Assembly: GCA_018398765.1 (NCBI GenBank)
Contig: JAHBMJ010003031.1
Location: 1 to 22,500 of the forward strand
DNA: 22,500 bases
Direction: 5' to 3'
From: Chromera velia
Lineage: Eukaryota; Sar; Chromeraceae
Part shown: piece after piece, positions 8,361 to 18,320 of the stretch
Layout of the letters: the number at the start of each line of letters is the position of its first letter
Position numbering within the stretch: position 1 is the first letter of the stretch
Notes under the pieces: model-generated
Database searches by the model: none
Told to the model about the DNA's origin: nothing
What the model saw: only the letters and a program-made list of their open reading frames with translations
Made by a program: the position numbers and the translations under genes

Positions 8361-8857
8361 TTCGGCCCTCCTGTCTCCTTCTGTCCTATCCTTTTTGACT
8401 GGGTTATCGAATCAATCAACCACACACTTGGCCCCGCCTCTCTTCCAATTCCGTTCACGGTGGAGAGCTAGCAAGGAGACGGATCAGTCCCACCTAGCTC
8501 TCTGTGTGTCTCTCCCTGGCACGTGCCTCAACCAAAGCAGTCACCCAGACAACCAAACATATAGCGTGTGAGAGAGAGATGGAGAGAGCGCCACGTTCCT
8601 GACTCTGATTGTCTGAGCCACATCCGAGGCGATGGTTGCATGGGAGCACTTATCTATTCACTGGAGTGTGTGAATACATACTTCGATCAGATTTCAATCA
8701 GCCACAAAAATCTGCATGCATGCATGCGTAGACGGCGCCGGCTGCATGCCATGGCTTCGACGCCATCTCTCAATCATTCTGACGCACGCAAGCGTGCGAA
8801 CTACCCCGGAAAGCGCGAAATCCATCTTTCTTCGTACGTGGATACAGCTTTCTAGAA
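8361..8857 (-). promoter_or_regulatory. RNMT: 5' flank of the RNMT gene
   Basis: This is the region directly upstream of the start codon. It contains the palindrome GGCACGTGCC at 8518-8527 (E-box/G-box type), TGCATGCATGCATGCG at 8713-8728 and TGCATGC at 8743-8749. TGCATGC-type palindromes are known ApiAP2 sites in apicomplexans. Promoter function is inferred from position only; I see no TATA box or start site. Confidence 0.45.
8713..8749. promoter_or_regulatory. TGCATGC palindrome cluster upstream of RNMT
   Basis: TGCATGCATGCATGCG (8713-8728) and a further TGCATGC (8743-8749) lie about 350-390 bases upstream of the ATG. The same palindrome also occurs in introns and elsewhere in the window, so it may be partly a general genome feature. 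Confidence 0.4.
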
Positions 8858-9470
8858 AATTCCTGGTAACTAGGGTTTTGTATGGTTTTATCGATTCTCT
8901 AGTACCGTATACTATTTTATCTTAGTTACCCTATAGCTAAATATGGTGTATGAATATATGGTGTAAGGCGGACGTCAGATAAATGACACGAACGTTTAGG
9001 GTAGTGTAAAGCTCCAGCTCTGAACACAATGTAATCCTATAATCCTGTAAAATCTAAAAAAATCTGCTAGAATCATAATCTGAAATCCCCTAAAACCTAG
9101 CTACCTTTAGGGTGTCTTTTCATGTCTTTTCTATGTATGGTACGTTTTTTTAGATTTTTTAAATTTAAACCCACAAATAATATGGTTGTAAACAATATAG
9201 TATGAATAATGGTGTACAATCGTCTAAACAATATGGTGATTACCAGTATCACTTAAATTCTCTTTATAGGAGGTTTCAAAATATTTTATCTAGTATTTTA
9301 TAATGCATAAATAAAATTCAAGTTTGTTGCATTTACGTTTTGTTCGCATTCTGTTTCAGACATGAAGCCCAAGCATGAAGCCATATAAATAATGATATGA
9401 TTCGATTATGTCAAACCTGATCATATGGACCAGTTTAATGTTGAATAAGATGGAGGTGTACGTAGGGGGT
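8858..9470. other. AT-rich block upstream of the RNMT gene
   Basis: AT-rich DNA with no coding frame. ATATGGTGTA occurs at 8941-8950 and 8956-8965, with related words near 9207 and 9231. CCTAAA and TTTAGG arms near 9090-9113 can pair. I recognise no gene; a decayed mobile element or an origin-like or matrix-attachment segment are possibilities. Confidence 0.5.
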
Positions 9471-9668
9471 GAACGGGAAAGACTCTCGGCAGCTAAGTGA
9501 CTGAGTGAGAATGTGAGCCAATACATGGGTGAGGTAGTGGTGAAGTCAACTACCAGACAAGATGAGAAGAGATAAACTTAAAAAAAGGGACCAGCAAAGA
9601 GGCATTACGCAAGTTCTTTTTTGTCTTCTTTGTTCAAGATCGAGAGATAGTACATTCATGGTCACGCA

Positions 9669-9856
9669 CACGCTGTCGGTCGACCGAGCAATCCCCTTGA
9701 TGGGCGGGCTCGATGCGATTCAGTCAGTAAGTGTTCATTTGCTGACAGCGCTCGAGATTCGCACCCAGTCATTCTGTAAGAATTAACCTTGTGCCTGGCT
9801 GTTCTTCTCCCTGTGAATACAGGCGTCTCTTACAGACACCAACCGGAATGCTCCAA
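9669..9856. repeat. Dispersed hairpin repeat, copy A
   Basis: About 190 bases, collinear with copy B. It shares CACGCTGTCGG at the left, CGCACCCAGTCATTCT in the middle and GACACCAACCGGAATGCTCC at the right. The internal arms TCTGTAAG (9773-9780) and CTTACAGA (9829-9836) are perfectly complementary across a 48-base loop. A CGGTCGACCG palindrome is at 9677-9686. Confidence 0.75.
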
Positions 9857-10807
9857 GTTACTTGTTTGTTTCTATGTTGCTCTCTTCTTCTCAATCAGTC
9901 AGGCCGATCATCGCGATCTCAATCGCTTTGACGGCGACAGAAGGGAACACTGAGCTCCGCTGCCTGTGTGTGTATGTGTTTTTGCAAAGAGCTTCAGTCA
10001 GGCCCCCTCTCTTCTTCTCTTCCAAGACGTTCAAGGGGAAAGGTCAAAGAGGAAGCGAAGGGAAACGCGAAGAGGCAAGGATGCCTCCCTCTACCGCGAC
10101 AGAAAATCGTAGTGGTATTCAGTGTGAATCTCACACTCGTCAAGGGAAAAAAGAAACTGGGTGAGTGTTCAAAGAAGGAAGCTGCAGATCTCTCGCTTGA
10201 AGGAAATGAGTGGCTGTTTAACTCTCTCACAATTTTGCGAGTGCGTCTAAAAGGAAGGTGAATCAATCATTTTTATCACCCTCCCATCTTTTTTTCGGTC
10301 TTCGAACTTGTTCTCTTTCTCTTCCGATCCAGTAGAGGACTCTCTCTCACAATTCTTTCCTGTCATCTCCTCTGCCCCTCCTCTTCGCCTAATTCTTTCT
10401 TCTTCAATCAGTCGGCAGCTAGGTCAATAGAGAGAGACAGAGACATGCACAGAAAGGAAACTCCCCATGGCCGCGACGCTCGTGTAAGAAGAACACAGTC
10501 AATCCCTCGCGCCCCCCTTTTTCCTGTCTCACCGTCCCCAGCCACCCACCTGACCACCCATTGAAAGAGTCTCAGGTTGTGGGCGAAAAGAGCAGAGACG
10601 GACGGACAAAGGGAGTGCAGCCTCCGTCACTCTCACAAAAACACGAAGCGCACTTAGAGTTGTCGTTCTCTTTTTTCTCTTTCTTTCTGTTTATGCACAT
10701 TCCGTTGATTCGGATGCCGTCGTTTTAATTGATTTCTTTCACAAACGCTGCGAGTCCTTACGGGTGTGCCACAGGCACGGATCGAGTCCACCACCCGTCT
10801 CCCCCAC

Positions 10808-10884
10808 AGCTCAAGAGATTCGCACGCGGTCATTCCCCAGACACCTCTCCTGATGACGGGGAACGACGCCCGCCGTGCTCCAAG
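10808..10884. repeat. Dispersed hairpin repeat, copy C (diverged)
   Basis: It shares AGCTCAAGAGATTCGCAC and GGTCATTC at the left and GACGCC..CCGTGCTCC at the right with copies A and B. The arms TTCCCC (10833-10838) and GGGGAA (10858-10863) pair, and the outer TC/GA bases extend the stem past one mismatch. The outer left part of the repeat is not recognisable here. Confidence 0.6.
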
Positions 10885-11542
10885 GGGTCGATCGAACAAT
10901 CTTGACTGTCTACCGTCCAGTCCCTCACGTACGCCCCGACGCGTGCAAAGCACAACTCTGCACGCTCGGGGTTCTCAAGCACTATGGAGCGATGCATCCA
11001 TAGAAACAAGAGCAGCCCAACCTCATCCCTCTAAGGTCTGAGGCGTGACTGGATGGAGAGACCTTCCCACCCACCCGCCGGGGGAAGTGAGCGGTTGTGC
11101 ACACGAATCGAATGACTCCCGTCATACAACTCGGTGACTCGGATACAGACAGACGGAACGTCCGTCAGCCGATCCGAGCGAACAGAGGGACGGAGGGAGA
11201 CGGAACGACACGGAGAAGGGAATGAGTGAATTGTTTGGATTGTTTCTGCGCATCTCTCGTGACGGTCTTCTTCAAGAAGGCCGTGTGTAGGTGCAGAGGA
11301 TCAACGGAGAAGGGGGAAAAAAGAGAAGTGCGAACAGACAACTCACAGCAAAAAAGTTACGCTTTCTCTTTGTTTTGCTCTTTTCCTTGACTTTCCTTTT
11401 TTTTTTCTCTAAAGACTGCAAATTGAAGTGAGTGAGCGACTAAGCCAACGAGCGAACGGCGCCAAGAGGAATGCAAAAAAGAGGAGAAAAAGAGAAAGAA
11501 AGGAGACTTGATTGATCAACTTCCTTCTTACTCAAATCAAGA

Positions 11543-11570
11543 CAGCTCAAGGACACCGGCCGGAGTGCCC
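11543..11570. repeat. Dispersed hairpin repeat, partial copy D
   Basis: CAGCTCAAG is joined directly to GACACCGGCCGGAGTGCCC. These are the left and right edges seen around the hairpin in copies A-C, without the stem and loop. It looks like a copy that lost its hairpin. Confidence 0.45.
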
Positions 11571-11730
11571 TGCTGCGTGTGCGGTGCGGTAGTGCTGTAC
11601 CCACTCGCAAGGCAGGTAGCTGATCAGCAATCGGTCTGAGATAACTGCATTTTCTTTCTTTCGGTTTTTGTCCTTCTCTCTGCTACTTTCGTTTTCTTTC
11701 CTCTCTTTGCGGTACTTTCATGATGAAGTT

Positions 11731-11765
11731 CGAGTGAGTGAGTGAGTGAGTGAGTGAGTGAGTGC
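11731..11765. repeat. (GAGT)n microsatellite
   Basis: About eight GAGT units, continuing imperfectly to about 11776. It lies between repeat copies D and B. Confidence 0.95.
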
Positions 11766-11873
11766 GTGAGTGGGTGAACGCGCAGTGGCGAGAGAAAGGA
11801 GTGACGATCCAAAGTCAGGGGCATGCGCCCCCGAATCCCCTCCTCATCTGACACATTCGATGTTTACTTTCTT

Positions 11874-12056
11874 CACGCTGTCGGACGTCGGCTGTCACTC
11901 GATGCACATGCCAACGCGGAATGCACTCTGACGCACACTTCTGCGATACCGGCAGCTCCAGAGACACGCACCCAGTCATTCTCTGAGAATTGCCTATCCC
12001 ATTCTCTGTGCTGGGCACCAGGCAGGGTTCTCAGAGACGCCAACCGGAGTGCTCCA
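11874..12056. repeat. Dispersed hairpin repeat, copy B
   Basis: It shares CACGCTGTCGG, CGCACCCAGTCATTCT and CGCCAACCGGAGTGCTCC with copy A at nearly the same spacing (95 versus 93 bases between the first two). The arms TCTCTGAGAA (11980-11989) and TTCTCAGAGA (12028-12037) are perfectly complementary across a 38-base loop, with a different sequence from the arms of copy A. Confidence 0.75.
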
Positions 12057-12117
12057 GAGATATCCTTCCTGCCCCCTCCCAGAGGCTGGCAAGATGATCA
12101 TGACTGCGATTCAGTTT

Positions 12118-12140
12118 GACTGACTGACTGACTGACTGAG
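12118..12140. repeat. (TGAC)n microsatellite
   Basis: Five TGAC units just downstream of repeat copy B. Confidence 0.9.
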
Positions 12141-12520
12141 TGCATGGATGGGGAAAGAATAGACGGAAGGGCTAACAATCTCTCTCTCTCTTTCTCTTTC
12201 TCTCTTTCTGTTTCTCTCTAGAAGACAAGAGGCCCGTCCTCCGTGCAATGCATCTGCCGTGCCTCTCTTCTCTCTTGTTCGGTTACATTGACGGTCAGAT
12301 GGCAGGCCAAAGGAGGAGGTGCCCCGTGGCAACCCCCACAGGGGCAGAAAGGGTCATTCCTCTATTCCTCTTTCCTTACTCACTCATTCCCCTCCCTTCC
12401 CTTCTCCCTGAAGAAAGACCAGCTAGAGAGAGAGCCTGACGGAGAGAGGGAAGGAGGCAGAGACAAGACAGGGAGAGACGGACGGAGAGGAAAGATGACC
12501 GCCAGACTTCCATGAGGAGA

Positions 12521-12543
12521 AGTCGCCACTCTCATACAGAAAT
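12521..12543. repeat. Dispersed 23-base repeat, copy 1
   Basis: AGTCGCCACTCTCATACAGA plus AAT. It is identical to 18206-18228 except for one T/C change, and the following bases (CA or GA, then AAAGAAAC) are also similar. Confidence 0.7.
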
Positions 12544-14095
12544 CACAAAGAAACTTCCACTTAGTGAGAAGACCCAGTCAGTCAGTCAGTCAATCATGCC
12601 CTCCCCCCCTTCCCTTTCTCGATGCCTCACCGATGTTCCAGTCTTCCACGAATGTCCCTTCCCTTCGTCCATTTCTTTGAGTTGCGTGAGTGAGTGAGTG
12701 GAAGGAAGACAAAGGAAGAACACGTCCCCTGCATGCCTCCCCCTTCTTCAGTTTTAAATCTCGACAGGACACAACCTGCACTCTCTTCGCACGCAGGGAG
12801 CGGCACAGAGAGAGCAGACCTCACCTCTGCTGCGCGCGAGAGAAGGGAGGAAGGGAGGAAAAAGGTCTGCGAGAGAGGTTCGTGACAAACCGGCTACCGA
12901 GTTTCGTGAAAGCGGAAGACACGGGGGTGCGAGTGGGGGCAGACAAAGGGCAGACAGACAGGCATGCTGATGTTCTGCATTTCTGTTTCCTCCTCTTGCC
13001 CCTCGCACAAAAACACGCACAGAGAGGAGAGGAGTGGGGGGGAACTCCTTCCATCCCCCCTCTGCACCCCCCCTCTCGGTCGATCGATCGATCAGTCAGT
13101 CAGTCTCCATCTTTTCCTCTCCTCTCTTTTCTGGAACCAACAACACAGAGACAAAGAAAGAAACACCGTGCCATTGATGCAGCGACGGAGAGGAGAAGAG
13201 AGGAAAGGAGGTCCGCGGCGGATCCAGTCAGGCAGGCAGGCAGCCTGTACGTGAGTCAGCAAGTCAGCAAGACGCAGACACGACCAAATCCTCCTCCACG
13301 GCTCCCACACTTTCTCTTTCGATGAATGCAGATGCTCCCTTCCCTCTACACTCCTTGCACTTGTAGCGCTTACCGCCCACCCCCCTGCATTCGCTGTACT
13401 GCCAACACTCTACCACCCAGACAGGCCGGAAGAGAGAACGACGGCGACAACGACAAGCCTGTCTCCAGGAAGACTTGCGATGCACGTGCGAGAGGGGGGA
13501 GGAGGCCGAAGAAAGAAAAAAAGAGACGCCACTCACTCAGAGAACTGAAAGAGCGACACTCCCACAGCCACTCTCACATGAGATACAGAGAGACAAACAG
13601 GACGGGACAGGAAGAGAGACGTTGCACTCGTTCCATCACCGCCGGTTTATCCGTTTTTTCTTTGTTTCTTTCTTTCTTGCTTGCTTTTGGAGAGTGTGGA
13701 ACGCCGCAGAGCCCAAGCGTTTGTTTGTTTGCCAACGCTTGTTACTCCGCTTCACCCCTACTCCCAGGAAGCAACTCTTCTTCCTCGACATTCTGGAAGA
13801 AGGCAGTCACCCACTCTCACATGTAGTCAATGAATGTTTCCCTCCCGTCTCCTTCCCGTCTTCTCCTTTGTCTAAGGAGAGATGCCAAGCCCCCCCCCCC
13901 CACTTTCACTCAAGACACTCTCGCGCCGCCCCTCTCTGTCGCCTGCCCTGTGCAACTCCGTCTGGCAAGAAGGCAGAAAGAGACATAAGAGAGGCAGGCA
14001 GAAGAGAATTGAGAAAGGCAGAGAGGGCAGACAGAGAGGCAGAGGTCGAAGGACAAGAGCCTCAGAAACTCCTCCAAGCACCCGCACCTGCACAC

Positions 14096-14254
14096 ACACA
14101 CCCTCTCGGACCGTCCGACCGCCAGAGGGGCAGACAGAGGCATGCATTTACTTTCATACAGAATTCTCTTGAATGCAGGCACAGACAATAAGTAAGTGCA
14201 TGCGCAGACACACACCCTCTCGGACCGTCCGACCGCCAGAGAGGCAGACAGAGG
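14096..14254. repeat. 45-base direct repeat spaced 114 bases apart
   Basis: Copies at 14096-14140 and 14210-14254 differ at one base (GGGG versus GAGG). Each contains the interrupted palindrome CGGACCGTCCG and then ACCGCCAGAG. The 69 bases between them include GAATTC and GTAAGTGCATGCGC. Confidence 0.9.
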
Positions 14255-15689
14255 ACAAGAGGGTCACTGCAATTGCTGCTGCTCTCACATGCCCAATCGA
14301 TCTTTTGTGCACGCACACACAGACAGAAAGGAAGCAAGTGGGTGGAGGAAGAGAGGGGGGAAGATGAAGATGAACGAGGCATGGCTGTCTCAGTTCAGTC
14401 GACATGAACAGAGCAAAGAAAATCAGAAAATCAGAAGGAGCCGAATAGACCCATTCCAATCCCCCCCCCCCTCTACCTGAACGGACAACCGAACGAACGC
14501 CACACCGCCATCCACACCCCGCCCCCCCTTGAGACCATCCCACGAGACCCCCAACTCCCCTGCCAGTGCAAGGGAGGGATGCGGGGTCTCTCTCACATGG
14601 AAGCATCGATTGATCGATCGGTTTCTCTCTCTCTATCTCTGTCTCTGTCTCTGTCTGTATCAGATTGTAGCGCGGCCTTCCAGCAGAAAGCGAAAGGTTG
14701 AAGTTGAACTTCGCTCCCGTCGTCCCTTCTGTCTTCAGGCTGCGCAACGGAGGCCCCCCCCTGCTTTCCTTCTCTTCCCTTCACTCCGTTCCTGAGAAGG
14801 GAGAAGAGAGAGAGAAACAGAGATGCGGCCACTCACACACTCTCACGCACAAAAAGGGGAAGAAAAGGAGAGAAAAGTCAAGAAAGAAAGGGGAAAGCGA
14901 ACGAAGGGAAGGAGACGGAAACGAAAACACACAGACAGAATCCCGCCCTCGCAACAGCCAGAAAGAAGGCAGGAATCCCGCTATGCCTGCAGGTGAAGGA
15001 TCGACCGTGCGGGGGTGGTGGGACCTCTCCTCTTCCTCTCTTTGTTTCTTTGTTTGTTTGTTTGAACTTCGAAAAGGAAGGGAGCATTGGAATTGCCTTT
15101 TGTCACTCTCGCTATTCTTTCTTTCAGGGCGCACCACGCGCAGGCGTATAGCACGACCTGAAAACCCTTCCCATCCCATCAACGTCTCTTGTTTTCTCCT
15201 GAGTGAAGTTAGAGGAGGAAAGAGGAATGCATGGAGAGGCAGGAGCTGAGGCATTGAAGACCACTCTTTTTAGAGAGACAGCTGTGCCCCCCTTCACTTT
15301 TCTCATCCAATCCAATCCCACACAGCTAGACGGCGCATGCAGGAAAAGAGAGAACAGAAGCAGAAAGGAAGAAGAAGAAGAAAAGGCCTCTCCAAGTGAT
15401 CGGGAGACGAAAGACAATTCAACCAGGAGACAATCAAGGAAGGTCACCTGTCCTTCCCCTCCTCTCCCTGTCTTCGCCTCTCACACAAATACACAACGCT
15501 CTCAAGCAACAGAGCTGTCCCTGTGCAGAGAGGGTCAATTCTTCTTGGAGCTAAGAGAGAGAGAAAGAAAGAAGAGAAAGGAAATAATGGCAGTCCCTCC
15601 CCGCTCCTTATTCTTCCTACGAGACAGAGCTTAGAGTAGAAAGGAGGAGAGTCCGTAGGAAGGAAGCACAGAAAGAAGCACTCCCTCTA

Positions 15690-15713
15690 TTCATCCATCC
15701 ATCCATCCATCCA
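15690..15713. repeat. (ATCC)n microsatellite
   Basis: Five to six ATCC units. A related imperfect array is at 17171-17200. Confidence 0.9.
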
Positions 15714-18205
15714 GACTCGCACCACCCTGCCTCCCTCGGACAGATCAGAAGAGGAAACGAAGAGGAAAAGAAACCGAAACCACCGGAGAGCCTGTCCACT
15801 CGTCCAACCATTTCCTGTCCAGAGACAGGAACAGACAGACAGACAGGCGAACAGATGCCCCCTCCCACATGCGCATGCATACTGAGAGAGAAAAAGAAGC
15901 AAGAAAGTCGGAGGGAGAGAAAGAAAACAGACCAGTGCTCTTCCCCTCACGTCTCCACTTCCTTCCTTCCTTCTATCAGAGCAGGGAAAAAGGAGACGCA
16001 AAAATACAACAGTCCAAGACCGCTTCCCCAATAAAGCAAAGAAAATCTTCACAGGGCCCCACTTCTCCCTCCTTCCCTTATCTGCCTTCTTCTCTTCTGC
16101 AAGGAGACGGAAAGAAGAGACGGGAGGGAGACAGACACCCAGTCACACACAACAAGAAGAAACAGAAAAGAGTGCAACGCCGTCTCCGTCACTCAGAGAT
16201 CAGAGACCGTCCTTGCACCTTCACCCCCTTCTGCCCCTGCCTCTCCTACTGCTACTGCTACTCAAGAAGACGAAGAAAAAGACGATGACCGCATCCTGCT
16301 GGATCCCTGAATGCCCCATGCAAGTCAACAGACATGCACATTGATTTATCCATTCAACAGACTCCATCAGGGCAGCGGTCCCTCCCTCCCTCCCTCCCTT
16401 CCTCTCGGCATCCCCTCAAGTGCCCCCCTCGAGATGAGAGGCAGAGGGGATGCTCTCACATTCTCATCAAGTGGGACTTCTCCCCCTCTCTCTGTCTGTA
16501 TGTCTGTATGTGTGTACGTGTAAGTGCATACGCGCAAGCAAAGGGACCCCCTCCCACCGACCTCCCTTCTGCCCCTCTCTGTAACTGAAGACGAAAAGGA
16601 CAAACGAGAACAGGAATGATGGAAAGAGGGCTCTGTGCAGCAACAGCAACAGCCTCAGTCATAACGACAACCAAACCGACAAACAGACAGACGAATATTC
16701 TTTCGTTGTTGAGGGATTGGTTCCTTCGTGTCATCCGGTTTGTCATCGCTGCCATTACAGCAAGGCCGCCATTGCTCTCACAAACACGAAACCGCCACGT
16801 CTGTGTGGACGTGTGCTGGTGTCAGCTGAGGAAGAAGAAGGAAGAAGAAAAAGGAAAAGGGAAGAACGAAGGAATTGAACACCCTGAAAGGAAATCCCAT
16901 CTCCGTTCGTTTGAGAACGTCACACACACCTCACTCAGTCAGACAGTACAGTCACCCACAGAGGGAATTGAGGGGGGGGGAGACGCATTCATTTCCCTTC
17001 CTGTCTTAATTGGTCAGGCATCCCCCCCTGTCTCTGTTTGTGTCTGTCTGCAGGCAAGTCAGTGTCCGTTCTCTCTCACACTCACATGCAGAGAGAGACA
17101 GCTGGAATGTGTGGATGAAAGAAATGGCCCCTTTGCAGAGGTTTCTCGTTTCACCCTCCCAACTGTCTCACATCCATCCATCCATCTATCCATCCATCGA
17201 AGACGAAGAGAGCACCCCTCCCTTCCCTTTTCCATTCCGCTCTTCCTCCCTCTCCTTTTTTCTCCTCTCGGTCCCCCACTGACACCGAGAGAGAAGAGAC
17301 AGAAGCCCCCTCCCGGTTGGTGGAAGAAGAAGAAAGCAAAGAAAGGAAAAGAAACAGGCAGGGAACAACAGCGGAAGATAAAAGGGCAAAAAGGGCGCTC
17401 CACAGCCGGACAGCCAGACCCTCATTCCTTTTAGGTCCTCTTTTGGTGCATCAGAAGAATGCACAGGAAGGAGAGGAAGTAGAAACATTTCTCTTTCCTC
17501 CTGTCTCTCCCATCAAACCAAAAGAAGGGAGGCCCTGGGTGCCGGTCTTTTTCCGGCTGCTCTCACACAGACATGCAAAGATTGGCCGTGTGTCTTCTTC
17601 TTTTTCTTTTTCTTTTCATACCTCTCTGCCTGCACTGACAAAACCGAGAAGGTTGCATCCACTCGAGAAAGCAAATGCACACTCCGTCCTCTCACATTCT
17701 CGAGTAACACCAGGGAGGGAGACAGAGAGAGAAAGGGGCACAAGCACAGATGCTCTCTCTATTGATTGATGTACACAGAAGTGCCTCCTTCATCTCTTCC
17801 CTTTTTTCTTTTTACTTTCTGTCTCTTCTCTCTAGGCCTTTCTTGTTCTCTGGGTGGATGGTGCAGCATTTGTTTTTGTTTTGCCTCTGTTGTTTACTCA
17901 AAGGAGACCTCCCCTTCCCCTCCCTCCCTTCGTGAGACAGGCTCTCCGCGCCTCCCCGTCTCTTCTTCGGTCAGTCGGAGGTGAGCGGACACTCCAATCA
18001 GAGAGGTTGTCAGACGAGGGGAAAAGGAAGGGAAGGACCCGAGACAACCGAATCAAGTGAAGACAAAGGAAAACGTCCTTTCCTCCCCCCCCCCCCTTCT
18101 ACACGTCCCTCTGAAGACCCTCCGAGTGGCAGGTCACACAGAGACACGAAGAGAGAAGAGGTGACATGGAGGGATTGCTTAGACGTCTTTTTTTGCTTCC
18201 GATTC

Positions 18206-18228
18206 AGTCGCCACTCTCACACAGAAAT
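18206..18228. repeat. Dispersed 23-base repeat, copy 2
   Basis: AGTCGCCACTCTCACACAGA plus AAT, followed by AAAGAAAC a few bases on. It pairs with 12521-12543. A shorter relative (GCCACTCTCACATGAGATAC) is at 13567. Confidence 0.7.
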
Positions 18229-18285
18229 AGAGAAAGAAACCATGAATGAAAGAAGAAAGGAGGCCCCAACCCCCTCACCCTTTCA

Positions 18286-18320
18286 GTTGGTTGATTGATG
18301 GATCGATTGATTGATTGAAG
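18286..18320. repeat. (TTGA)n imperfect array
   Basis: Interrupted TTGA/GATC/GATG units; no coding role seen. Confidence 0.8.

Larger units (their letters stand above)
9471..12100. other. Gene-free region holding the hairpin repeats
   Basis: No open frame here resembles a protein. The notable content is the four copies of the hairpin repeat, a (GAGT)n array and two similar T/C-rich phrases ending CAATCAGTC at about 9885-9900 and 10400-10412. Frames crossing the repeats are incidental. Confidence 0.5.

Noticed and set aside
9758..9768. ATTCGCACCC in the hairpin repeat as a tRNA-type B box
   Set aside because: It resembles RGTTCRANNCY only partly, and no matching A box or tRNA fold was found, so a tRNA-derived SINE is not claimed.
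10851..10870. CTGATGA in repeat copy C as a hammerhead ribozyme core
   Set aside because: The GAAA core and three-stem arrangement are missing, and copies A and B lack CTGATGA.
13475..14191. 238-codon plus-strand open frame
   Set aside because: It crosses the 45-base repeat and C runs, has compositionally biased content, and shows no domain.
16616..17434. 272-codon plus-strand open frame
   Set aside because: It is the longest frame in the window, but its content is homopolymeric Lys/Glu and Ser/Pro/Leu stretches that follow purine- or pyrimidine-rich DNA. It has no motif and crosses CATC repeats.
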